Part shown: in pieces, positions 21,858 to 32,900 of the stretch
Layout: each line of letters starts with the position of its first letter
Numbering within the stretch: the first letter of the stretch is position 1
Source of the DNA: Symbiodinium natans
Taxonomy: Eukaryota; Sar; Dinophyceae; Suessiales; Symbiodiniaceae
Direction: 5' to 3'
Assembly (NCBI GenBank): GCA_905221605.1
Contig: CAJNDS010001114.1
Span: 1 to 64,000 of the forward strand
DNA: 64,000 nt
Made by a program: the position numbers and the translations under genes
The notes under the pieces: model-generated
Database searches by the model: none
What the model saw: only the letters and a program-made list of their open reading frames with translations
Told to the model about the DNA's origin: nothing

Positions 21858-22083
21858 CTACGTGCTAACGTCTTTTTCGGGATTGCTTGGGCCCTGCAGG
21901 CGTACTGCGGAGTAGCACAGGCCAACCCGATGGCCTTTGCGGTGCAGATCCCTCCCCCATATTGGTAGCCCCGAGACCGGGGCCCAAGGGCTCTCTCCGG
22001 GCCCCTTTGGTCCCATGGGTGCGACTTTTACTGCCAGAGGAGAGGATCCATCGGGATGCCTTCCCACTCAAAAACAAACACAA
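21858..22083 (-). CDS. Unrecognised ORFs
   Basis: Two overlapping minus frames of about 70 codons, one basic (SKSRTHGTKGARREPLG...), one mixed. Neither has splice support. Confidence 0.25.
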
Positions 22084-22189
22084 AAAGTGTGGTCACCGCC
22101 GTGCAGCCTCCTGCTTATATGGAAACACAAGCGTAACTTCAAGGCATTACTACAAGGCTGTTCGGGATATTCAAGCCTCTGGAAGCTCT

Positions 22190-22474
22190 TAGGTCCGGAC
22201 GTGACTCACGGCTGCGACTGCGCTCCCTCTGCTCCGGGACCTGTTTGTCTTGTTCAGAAGGTATCGCAGGGCCTGTTGGTGGGGTCTTGAAGTTCTCTAA
22301 GTATGGGAGTGTTGTAGATCTTGAGCTTTGTCTAAATCTCTTGACGTTCTCAGGTCTGTGCTTCAGAAAAACGTTTCGGCAGCTCCAAATGACAAACAGG
22401 GTGGCTACAGGTGCTTGGATTGTGGGGATCATCTTCCCGCTTACCGCGACACTGCCGAAGTTGCATCTGGTCAT
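22190..22474 (-). CDS. Unknown exon with Arg/Ser-rich end
   Basis: The minus frame reads KMIPTIQAPVATLFVIWSCR, then FLKHRPENVKRFRQSSRSTT, and ends in EQRERSRSRESRPDLRASRG. The RS/RE-type tail resembles SR-related proteins. The plus strand is open in register, but its product is almost wholly hydrophobic, as expected for an antisense frame. Confidence 0.45.
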
Positions 22475-22556
22475 GTGGATCCGGAGAGTACTGCATCCTC
22501 TGACTGACCTAGGGTTTTAGGGTGTTTGGGGTTCTGATATGCCCCAAACTTTGAAC

Positions 22557-22922
22557 CTAGTCTCCAAGCCCTAGGCGCCTACCGCGACTCACGACGCTCC
22601 AACAGCTCGAAACGGCCCATTTTCCGTGATCCTTGCCTCCGCCGGCACTTCTGGCTCGGGCTCCTTCTCCACTTCCTTTTCCGGCTCCTTCAGTACAAGA
22701 CTCCGAACCTTTCGCACCTGTCATCCTTAATCCTGAGCGATATTTCGCTCTCTCCCCTTTCATTTTCGGTTCTCCATCTCTCTTTTGCTCTCCTCTCTCT
22801 CGGATTGGACATGTTCTATTTTCACAGCAGTTCTCCGGCAGTTGCGAGTGGAAACTGCAAAAGCTGGTCTTGGGCAATGTTGCGTAGCAGCCAAGGCCGA
22901 CAGAGGCCGACTCATCTTGCAT
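22557..22922 (-). CDS. Unrecognised Lys/Arg/Gly-rich ORF
   Basis: A 121-codon minus ORF with a basic, Gly-rich middle (SESCTEGAGKGSGEGARARS, then AGGGKDHGKW). It could be a disordered nucleic-acid-binding protein or a shadow; no splice support. Confidence 0.35.
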   Translation of the reverse strand: MQDESASVGLGCYATLPKTSFCSFHSQLPENCCENRTCPIRERGEQKRDGEPKMKGERAKYRSGLRMTGAKGSESCTEGAGKGSGEGARARSAGGGKDHGKWAVSSCWSVVSRGRRLGLGD

Positions 22923-23095
22923 GCCTATCCGACGAATATGTGCTGCATGTACATGAATGCGTTTGTGAGTACTATGGTTGCATCATATAACAGATACGCG
23001 GCATGCTTTGTATTGTGGTCTTTCACTGCGGGCATCAGGCACGCATGCGCATCTTCTTTGTTCGGTGAGGCTTCTTTTGCAGGATTGGCCTAACA

Positions 23096-23326
23096 AATAT
23101 AGACAGCATGATGTTGCCCTGATTTTCGTTTGCCGTGATTGCAACCACCCGTTTGCAGGGAGTATCTCCTTTGAGGCGATGAATGCACCTTTGGGATCGG
23201 GGACGCTTGAATCACTGCATACATTGGGCTGGTAGGCCTGTGACGACTTCTGATGTGCATGAGTAGTACACGCAAAGGCATATGCATGGCTGGGATCCTT
23301 AATTCCGCAGCTGCCGAGTTCTGCAT
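23096..23326 (-). CDS. Open frame, strand uncertain
   Basis: The minus ORF (MQNSAAAELRIPAMHMPLRV...) and the plus frame after a strong acceptor (cttcttttgcag|GATTGG at about 23083: VALIFVCRDCNHPFAGSISF...) are both convincing. The plus reading has the better splice signal, the minus one fits the neighbours. This sub-region is less GC-rich than its surroundings. Confidence 0.28.
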
Positions 23327-23842
23327 TTCGAGTAGGCAGACGAGTTCACCAGGTCTTCACTCGTTTGACCGGACGACCTTTCTGCAGGTTCCAGTTCATC
23401 ATCGGGGTGTGGGCGTGGGAGGCTAGATGCGTGCAGTACACAGCTTGCGGCGGGAGAATTCACTGCGAGTGTCCACAGCCCGGCGGTACTAATCAATGGC
23501 ATTGAGAGGTCACGAAGGATCGCCGGCCTGCAGTGGCCGTCACACTGGCAATTCAACAAAGGATTGTGGCCAACGCGCATCTCCTGTTTTGTGCGCGGGC
23601 CGATCGATTGGGTAGAGCAGAAAGTGTAGAGCGTCTCTGATATAGCACACGCTCTGCGAGACAAACGTTACGATTTCCGTCGGCTGCAAGTGCAGTATTG
23701 ATGGCTTGATTGACTTGATTTGGTTGTGCACATGAGCAGGAGTTCAGGTCCATGCTTCTCCGTCTCATCTTGTATGTTGGCTCGAACATGTTCACTCTTG
23801 CGGCTGCGGCCGTTTGTGTCTTTGCACGGTGTAATGCCTCGG
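23299..23842 (-). CDS. Unknown protein, two exons with a very short intron
   Basis: After acceptor gaatcag|CTAGCC the frame runs LAEALHRAKTQTAAAARVNM, then FEPTYKMRRRSMDLNSCSCA and QVNQAINTALAADGNRNVCL, to about 23615. A second frame begins after acceptor caaaacag|GAG at about 23588 and reads EMRVGHNPLLNCQCDGHCRP, then ILRDLSMPLISTAGLWTLAV, ending at TAA 23299. A GC donor (TTTCT|GCTC) with that acceptor gives a phase-0 intron of about 35 nt; otherwise this is one gene with a frameshift. The codon pattern is strong throughout. Cys/His pairs suggest metal binding, but no known finger. Confidence 0.55.
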
Positions 23843-23862
23843 CTAGCTGATTCAGTCAGCCG

Positions 23863-24150
23863 CTACACAGTAGCCCGTAATGTGCGCCAGGTCTGGACAG
23901 CCATGCCTGCGTTAAAGGAGAGCTTCAGAACAAAAAACAACAAACTCGTTCCCAAACATCCCTGAAACCCGAACCGCAACAGGTTACTAAACGCCGCAAA
24001 ACTATGCTCCACGGGCTGCGGAATTATTAAAAAAAACTCCAGCAGCACAACCCCAAAGCTCCGAAACCTCTCCTGGTCCTTCTCCTTGTCCTGTCAGGGC
24101 AGACTCAGCGTGAACAAGTGTCACAAATGCTCTGTGACACTGGGGGTGTG
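23863..24150 (-). CDS. Unresolved open frames, unknown gene(s)
   Basis: Minus frames 24150-24040 (HRAFVTLVHAESALTGQGEG...) and 23965-23863 (LGTSLLFFVLKLSFNAGMAV...) are protein-like. The plus frame 23830-23965 (ADSVSRYTVARNVRQVWTAM...) is equally so. No family and no verified splice. Confidence 0.27.
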
Positions 24151-24455
24151 GGTTCTTTCGCGCCCGATTCCTGAGTAGAGTGGGACCAGGACTGATGCAA
24201 GACAAGTCCGGGGAAGTACGAAGCCAGCTGTATGGCAACCGCCGCGAAGTTTGGTGGCTGAGAACACAAGCCCGCATCTTTCATGCTTGTTTTTCGTTGC
24301 GGGCTCCCTGGAGCTTCTGGGCCCTTTTGTCACAACATGAGAGGCTAAGCTTCTGCAGTCAAGGGGGCGTGCAAAAGGGTTGAGCACTCCACGCACCGCC
24401 TACATTCTAGCAGCTAGCATCCACTGACAAAGAAGCCATGGGCCTGACGTCCTAC

Positions 24456-26321
24456 TCAAGCGTCCTTCTCCTTTTCCTTCTTGTCTTTGTCCTTCTTCTC
24501 CTTGTCCTTCTTGCGGTCCTTGTCCTGCTGGAGGGCTTTGATGCATTCGGCTGACGTAAAAAACCGCATCCCATCAGATGTTGAGGTGTTGAGGTGCAAA
24601 AGCGTGAAGTATGGCTTTTGGGTCCAGAGGGCAGCTCGTTTGCGTTTAGGCATTGAGTTTGGGGTTTAGGGTTCAGGGTTTAGTTCTTTTGGTGAACAGA
24701 GACGCAACACGCTGCAGACTCGGTCTCGGTGCCTTGTCTCCACGCTCTCGGCTCCGGTCCTGTGGAAAAAGAACATGCAGAACATGCGGAACATTTTTAG
24801 GGTTTAGGGTTTAGGGCTTATTTTCGAGTGCAACTCGAGCATCAGTGCACTGCCCACCAGCGACAGCAACTTTGGATGTCCGAGCCATGCCAACTGCTCG
24901 CAATCTAAACGCCCACGTGAGAAGCAGCCAAGCGTTCGTGCAAGCCAACTCGAGAGACACTAAATGCCCCGACATGTGCCCTCGAAATCCCCCCCAACTC
25001 CCAGGCCTTCTCTTTTCGATCTTTCTTGTCTCGGTCCCGGTCCTGTCTCAAGTGCGGCGATTGACATCACGGGTCTCTTAAAACAAAGAGGAAGGGTCTC
25101 AAGGGGAAACAGGCCAAAAAACGCCCTAGGCTGCCAAAAACCTCAGCGTATTATGATTTCTGCAAGATCTGAACCGAATTATAGGCCAGGGCCGTCCAAA
25201 TTGTGTGGACTCTGGAAACTTCTGTGACGTCAAAATTTGTGGCAGTGCCTGGCGTATGAGACCAGCCATTACCTCGATCCTGTTCTAACGCCGCCCGCGT
25301 GCCCTCAGCATACACCCCCACATTGCTACACTGAAAAACAAAAAAGTCGAAGCCCCTGCTGTTCTCAAACTCTACTACCTGGACTCCTGAGCGCCACCTA
25401 CTGGCTATGTGTGAACATACATGATATGCCGGTTCTCGGTTCGCCCGAAACCTTAAACTCTAAATCATAAACCTTAAACCCTAACCCCAACCTCCCAACC
25501 GCACCACAAAAACAACGGGGGGGGGGAGCTGGACACTAAACCCAAAACCCTCCACCCGAAACCTTAAACCTTAAACCCTAAGCCCTGACCCAACCCCCCA
25601 ACCACACCACAGCACAGGGCGGGGGGAACCATTGGGTGGGGTGGGTGGGGTGGGTGGCGGGCCGGCCGAACCCTGATCTTGCCTTGTAGCCCTTGCAACT
25701 GGTTTCTGATGTCTGAAACTGCGAAAACCCACTGATCCCTCAAGCCATCAGATTGGGGACGCTGATAACATGGCCGGTCCTTATCTCGATCCCGGTCTCG
25801 ATCTCGGTCCTGGCTGTGAAGGGCTGGGTACCAGGATGTGAGAGCTTGAAGGCTTGAAGCTGGCTTGAGACTCTCAGCTGGCGGCAGTGATCAAACGCCA
25901 GAAACGTGCGTAGAACATCGGTTGCCCCAACGACTTTACTTCTCCCCCCCCCCCCCCCCCCGCAAAAACAAAAACGACCCGACAGGTTGGGGCTTCTGGC
26001 TTCTTCGCGCAAACGCGCAAAATCGTCAGACCCCCAATCCTGGCACACTGCAGATTGTCCCAAAGCCTAACAATGAACTCTCCAATGAGCACTAACTCTG
26101 TAATCCTAACTCTTCTCCGGCTCGCTGGAGCAACAGTAGCACCTTTCATCAGCCGCAGGAAGGCTCACCCCCCTCCCTCAACTTACCTTGCAACTTCATG
26201 GTTTTTAGCCAATGCTCGCTTGGCATCTGGAAGGCCTGCCTCATGTCCTGCTGTACCCAAACACGGTCCTTGTCCCTGTCTTTGTCTTTGTCTTTGGCCT
26301 TGTCCTTGTCCTTGTCCTTCC
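24456..26321 (-). CDS. RD/KD-rich protein, possibly splicing-related, 3' exons
   Basis: Exons 26321-26187 (KDKDKDKAKDKDKDRDKDRV, then QQDMRQAFQMPSEHWLKTMK; canonical donor GTAAGT), 25823-25683 (SQDRDRDRDRDKDRPCYQRP, then DQWVFAVSDIRNQLQGLQ; GC donor), 25042-25007 (DRDRDKKDRKEK; GC donor), 24759-24711 (DRSRERGDKAPRPSLQ; acceptor ttctttttccacag|G) and 24550-24456 (ECIKALQQDKDRKKDKEKKD... TGA). Joins 1-2, 3-4 and 4-5 agree in phase; one exon between 25683 and 25042 is probably missing. Alternating Arg/Lys-Asp dipeptides are typical of RED- or U1-70K-like splicing proteins and other nuclear RNA-binding factors. The exact family is not recognised. An upstream piece (DAFGPAVHATSTVAVGIAIP at about 26.45 kb) may belong. 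The gap to the PPR gene is under 700 bp. Confidence 0.66.
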
Positions 26322-26960
26322 CTTAGCCCCCGGTGGATGTAACAAGAGCATAGCACGCGAGAAAAGGGCTTGGAAAACCGGACTCAGCTTTGGAATGGCA
26401 ATGCCCACTGCTACGGTACTTGTGGCATGGACTGCTGGCCCGAAAGCATCTTGGGAAAGGGCAATTCTCAAGGAGCCACCCCAACTGAACTTCGATTCCT
26501 TTTACGTTTGGGGATGGGGGAAAGTGGCAACAGTGAGCTTATGTGATGATTGCAGGCATACAAACAAATTAAGACATAACGCCTAGTTCGTCCTCCACAA
26601 AGAGTTCGTGCCCTCTCGTTTTCCTCGCGGCATGCGTCTTGGCGTCAGGCCGCCGACAGCCTTCACCTCAGGGTCTTGCGTTTAGAAAGGTTGGGCTCTA
26701 AAACTCACTAAGCAGCTCTGCTCTACAAGCCTCTAAAGCCGTTCGGGCCTCGGCTTCGCCGAGGATGTGGAGTTGGGCGCCCAAGCAGCCGCCCACCTTT
26801 GAGAGATTTGGCTTTTTGGGGTGTTTCGTCTGAGAAACTGGCACGCTAGCCTGGACCCCCTGAAGGGCCATTTGAGACTTGGGAGTCCAGCCGAAGCAGT
26901 TTTAAAAACAAAGAGGGACCGCGGCTTCGATCGGCTCCGAACTCGCTTCGCCCCAGATGC

Positions 26961-29900
26961 CTCGCAGGCTGCGCTCGCGGCAGCATGGCTCAGCGCCTCG
27001 AGAGCATCCATGGGCATTGTCTCGTACAATCGATCTGGGAGTGTCTGGCGACCCCGAACCTTCCGAACCCTTGAAAAGCCTTACGCAGCGACAACAAGCT
27101 TCGAAGCCCTAAGCTTGCTGTCGAGAGGCAGCAGGGGCATGGGGGTTTCTAATGGGCTTGTAAGGTGGCTTAAGTCTGCTCGTTGAACCTACTTGTCTTG
27201 TAGTTCTCCTTGCATCTGCCATGGCATCCCCATGTTTGGCCTCTGTGCTCAATGCTGGAAGGCCTCCATAAACTGGTTTGTGATGAACCCCGAATGGTCC
27301 GGAAGAGTACGGCCGATAACTTATTGAATGGGTGAGTCATACCCACATATGTCACAAGCAGTGACCGTTAAGCCATGCACGAGGCCACGACCTTCTTAAT
27401 CAATTACCCCGGGCCTTGGATGACTGTGCCATCCGTTGACAACATGCAACGTACAAAGCTCTGCGCAAACTCGTGCTGCTCTTTCCGAAGAAGCCCTTGG
27501 AGCTTAAGCCTCATGCGCAGAACCGCTCAACTCCATGAAGCCTGACGTCGAAACACCCTCCGGGAGACTTTCGCAAGCCGCCATGATCACTTCTGAAAGA
27601 CGGTTCGAAGCATGGACTCAAAACCCACATGGCCCATGTAATGTCTCACATGACATGTTCCTGAATCCCTTGCGCTATGAAGCCGGAAGCGAGTTAGAAA
27701 GCCGTGAACTCCGAAATGGACAGCCCCTTCATCTCTCGTCTTCGGGGGCCCCGGCATCTACCGTGGCCGCGCGTGGCCGGGATGTGAAGAAGTGCAGCAC
27801 TCTGGTCCACTGTGCTGACTTCTGGTAGGTGCCCATCCTCATGAAGCAAGGTGAGCAAGAAAGAACTGAACTACTGAGCTCCGGGTTTCCAGACATGAAG
27901 TTCTCGGAAAGCCACACGGGGGTTCTGTGAATGGTGTTAGGCAAGGTCACGCGAAGTGTATCACAGAGTTCTGTCCTTTTGCAGGCTTTATCCAACGATG
28001 CCACCTTTGGAGAATTGGGATGTTGGGGCTTGAAGTGCAACGGTCGAGGCACAGGAAGCCAATGGCATGTGCGGCCAAGTGTCACCGCATTGGAGGTGAT
28101 CACGTCGGTGTGCTGGAGCTCAATGTCTTGCAGGAAAAACTGGGCTTGCTGCCACTGCCTCGGCTCCGCACTATTGTCGCTGGAGCGGGGTTCTTCCGAA
28201 CCCGGTTTGGGGGCGAGCGGTTCTGGGCTGGCAGATGATGCTCTTCGGGTCTCGGGCAAGAGCTTGGCTGATGACCTACTATTCTCACGTAGAGACTTGG
28301 CCCAGGTGCTGGCACCGACCACATGTGAGGATGAGGGCACCGTAGCTGATAGCCTGAGGTTAACTGAATAGCAAAATTCGTTGCAGCTTCTTGTGCCGGG
28401 TCTGCTTGTCGGGGCACGTCCCCCTGCAGATCCGAGAGATGAAGCTTTGCCAGCCTTGGCTGCGTGGCACGCGGCAAAAGATAAAGGCGTAGAGCCAAGA
28501 TTTCACATCTTGGTGTCAACTGTGCGTGGATGTAACGGGTGGTTTGTGCGGCTTCTACCTGGCGCGTATGCTAAGAATCATTTGAAGCCACATGAATTTC
28601 TGAAAGAAGCTGATGATGCACAATTATCGGCAAACCAAGTATGTAAGTGTTGTTGCCTCTGCTCCGCTTTGGGCTTTTTGGGGCTTCTTCGAAGTTCTCC
28701 GGGCGCAAGGGGGCTTTGGAAAAGCTGGCAGCCGAGTTGCAGTGATGTGGCCCAGCGCCACTGCCAGCCTGCTGTGGAGATCGAGGATGGCATGGGGGCC
28801 TGGCTCAGAAGCCAAAGCCACAAGTTGCAAGTCGCGAACAAGGGCTTCGCTCTCGCAGTGATCCAAGGCTGCAAGGTTCTGAAACGACTAGGCACGAATT
28901 GTTCGTTCACACCGTCAAGGCCGCCTGCAGAAAGTTAGCAGTAAAGAATGTGTGAATGCAATACACTGCATTGGCTTTTGACGTGAGTTCAGCTTCTCGA
29001 CCTGCTGCAGCTTGACTTGAGCGTCTGGCAACCTCCCGCTTGATTTTGGGCCCCCCTCCACCCCCTTCAGCGGGCCTGGCGCTCGCCGGCCTTCTCCACG
29101 GCGCTCAGGAGGGCGTTGAAAGCGATAGCCTCAACGAGGGCAGAGGACGGCTTCAAGCTTACCTCACGATGCCGCCCCTCCGCTCGGCCCCGCTTCCCCT
29201 CCACTCCACTTCCTCCCACTTCCCTCCCCCGAAATATGAGCGCTGGGCATCCATCTCGATGGACCGGCTCCATGCGTGGAGGAGGAGCTGGTGTGCAAAC
29301 TGCCACTCCACAGCCTTCTCCTGGGGCTTCCGACTGCGTCTGTGGGATTTCAAGCTGAGGGCTTCAGGGTGGAGAGACGGGTCTTCGGAAACGAGCGGAG
29401 CTGCTCAGAAGCCAAGAGGGATTGTGCTTCCTTCTCAGTGCAGGAAGTTGATGCTTGGTTCGTCCATGAGCATGAGGAGCAAAGCGTCGCGGAGGCACTT
29501 CGGAGAATACTGAAAGATCGAACATCTCTTCCTCTGGTGCCTGCTGCCATCAGACACGCCCGCCCGAACAGCAAGCTGGAGTGGGCCAACATAGACATCT
29601 CCTCAACGTCGTAACCAGTATAGCTGTTCCTGTGACTGAAATCACGGGTCCATGAACCTACTGAGCCTAGACTGGCCCTAAACCACCAAACCCGGCATTT
29701 TTGAGCGATTGACCGAGGTGCACAGGCGCTGGCAGCGGCATTGATGGTAACCTCAGCGGACAATGACAAGAGATGACAAAAAACACCCAAACTAGAAACC
29801 AGCTTTCTTCCATGGCTGAGGGGCCAGGACCCGGAGCCTAAGTGTATTTATTTGTTCTGCTGCTTCTTCAAGCCTGTGGCCTTCTCAAGCGCCACTGCAT

Positions 29901-32900
29901 CCTCTCAACGCCCCTAGCGGCACCGTCTGAATGGCAAACCCGCACAAAACACAATCCTGGGCCAGGGCACGGTGTCCGCAGCCAGACGCCGCATGGACAG
30001 GATGCCGACGGCACCCAGGGCCGTGCGCCACTGCCGCGCCTGACTACCGAGCTCAGGGCCAGCTTGAGGCTTTGGGCAGGGAGCCCTGTTGAACAGGCTT
30101 AAGGCTTCGTATCTCCCATTTCTTGACAGCGTTGGACCCTGTTGTGGTGCTGCCCTTCCCTCGGACCCAGCACCTTCTCCAAGGAGCTGAGAGCCTGGGC
30201 TTCTGATCGAAGGGGGGGACTTGGAAGGATTTGGGATGATTTGGGGGGTTTCCGAAAGGGCACCCTTCTTGGGGGGTCTCGTTTAAGGGGATTCTATGCT
30301 ACTTGGGGTATCAAAGGGGTGCCCCTCTTTTGGGAAATGTTAGGGCTTTCGTTGGTTTTAGGCTGAGACCGACGCCATCCTAATGTAGCCTCCCATCCTT
30401 CCCGAACACCTGCATGCATCTGCCGACGAATGACAGAGTTATAGGAGATCCGGTCGACGGCGTCGCTCCCGCCTCGCGCGTCAGCGCAGCATGTCCGAAC
30501 TTTCGGCGCTTCAAAGCCCCAAATCCGTAATCTAGAGACGCTTGCTGTAAACTCGCAAGCCGCGGGAGGGCTTGGAGCCAGGCCTCGTAAAAGGTCGCAG
30601 GCTCGTGGCCACTGAGCCGTATGCTCGCAAGAAGCAAGGGCCGAGTTGAGGCTGATGACCGTCGGCTGCAGCGCCGCCTCAAAAACGGTTGTGGATGGAG
30701 TTGGGGTCAAGGTCAAGGCTCCCAAGTTTTTTGGGCCAGCGCTCCCTGCACGGCCGTTCTAGGGTTTCAGGCTAGTCTTTTAAGCAGAGTTGCCCGTTGT
30801 TTGGGTCCTCTCCTTCGGCCTTCTTGCCTTGCTGTGGGCAGATCTGTGGGACCCAAGTTCTGATCTTCAACATACCTGTCCATGTTGCCGAAATTGTGTG
30901 AGAACATCCTTTGCAATCCCCAAGAGGCCCCCAAAGTCTCAGAAAGAAGGCCCAGTCCTCGCCTGTGGGATCCGAGCCACGATTTCCAGGGCCGCCTTCC
31001 ACTGCCGCGCGTCGCGACCTCAAAGCAACGATGGAAGGGCTTCGGGCTCCCTCCTTTCTGCCAAACCCTGAAGTCCTTGAAGCCTCACCAAGCAACACAA
31101 GCTCGGGGAAACGCATCGACCCAAAGCCATAGTTGTCCGAAAGGGCACACACGCGGCTTGCGGTGTGGTACGCCGCAGCATCGCTGTGGAGGCGCCGCAG
31201 CAGCAGGGCAGTCGGCCATAGGGAGCTCCTGGCCAAGGGTAGGGGGAAACAGGATTTTTCTCTTGCGAAGTTGGGTTTCAAACCGTGCAACCCAAGCAAT
31301 ATGTGGCCTAGTTAACAGAACCCTCGTTCAGCGGCAGAGGCCTTCCTAACACCTGCTGTTCGCTTCTGTTTAAGTTGGCTTCAGGCGGAACTTGCATTCT
31401 TAGCATGTAAATCCCGGGGTGATCGTGCGGAAGATTTGCCCTTTGGAGCTTTGCCCTGCCTCTCCCCAGCTCCAAGGGCTACGCCGCAGCCTGTCGCCTC
31501 CCAACTTTGTCCACGGGAACCGGGAGACAGCTTTGGTTTCGGGGTGCAAGGTCGTAACGAGTTCGAACATTTTGAGTGTTGCGAGCACCACTTAAAAGGG
31601 TTGGTCGTGGCTGCCTTGTCTGTCGAGCTCTACTAGAGCAGTGGATCCTCAAACCTGAACCAGGAAGCCATCAAAAGTGCTCAAACTGCATAGTAACTAG
31701 TAACTACCTGGCACGCCACGAGTTGTAAGTGCTGATCTGATGTATGCCACGGGTGAAGCTATCTGATACTGCCCTGCAAAAAAGCCCAAACTACGAGGCT
31801 GCCAGCCTCAGAAGGCCATTCTGCAAGCAAAGCCTGCGCTGTAGGGGAGAGGGTGCTCCGGTCAGCCCAAGGTTTTGGTCTTAGCCTTCGAGGCTCAGGG
31901 CGTTCAAAACAGGAAACAAGACTCTGCAGCCTCGTTCTTGGTAGCTACAGGCCCGGGTTCTCGGCGCGCGATGCTAGCTTTGGAGCAACAGCCATGAGGA
32001 GCAACAAGAAACCAACACAAACCGGGTGAAAATTGAACACCTAAAACCCTAAACCCTACACCCTATATCCTAAACCCTAAACCCTAAGGCCCCAAGCTGC
32101 CCTCGTCGGCTCCTGTGCATGAGGCCAGTCGCCGGAAGCGATGGCGCTCCTGAGATCGGAAAGTGGCCCCTTGAAGCTCTGAGGATGGGTGCGGTTTAGG
32201 TTTTTTTTTTTTTAGGGTTTAGGGTTTCGGGTTTAAGGTTCAGGGTTCAGGGTTTAGGGGTCTGCTTACGTTTTTCGGGTTTGGACAGGAGGGGCGCCCA
32301 TTAACTTTGTTGCAGATCGGGAAACAGAGAGGGTGAAGGCCCTCCCAAACCCAAAGGGCTACGACTTTAAGACAGTTAGAAGGCAAGCAAGAAAAGGGCT
32401 TGGAATTCATCTGCGCCATTCGGGAGGCTCAAAACGGCCAGCCATTTGGTGGCAAGACCCACATGCGTGCAAGTCCGCCAGGAACATGTCTGAAGCCATA
32501 GCTCCAGAATGGAGGAAACAGCAAGCGTATCGCAGCGGCTGCCCAGGAAAGCAAACAAACACGCAGCGGTTCATCCAGGAGCTGGGGAAGGCTCACTGAC
32601 AGTCCAGAAGCGACAGTCACGCGTCTCGCGAGGCCAAGCGCTGTTGGCACGTTTTGCCCCTCTTGTTACTGGTTGGGTGTAAGGTTGTCCAGCATTTTTT
32701 TATGGTTAGGTTTCCAGTTGCCTAAAACTCTATTATTCTGTGCGGTTTGGGGCTCAAAGTTCAGGGGGGGGGTAGTACCTAGGGAGCCTTAGGGAGTTGT
32801 GGGGAGTATTCGGGAACCTTGGGTTACATACCCCTTGAACTCTCTCCCCTAAGAACTCTATAATAGACGGGCGGCAGGGTCGTGCTGAAGGCGATACTGT

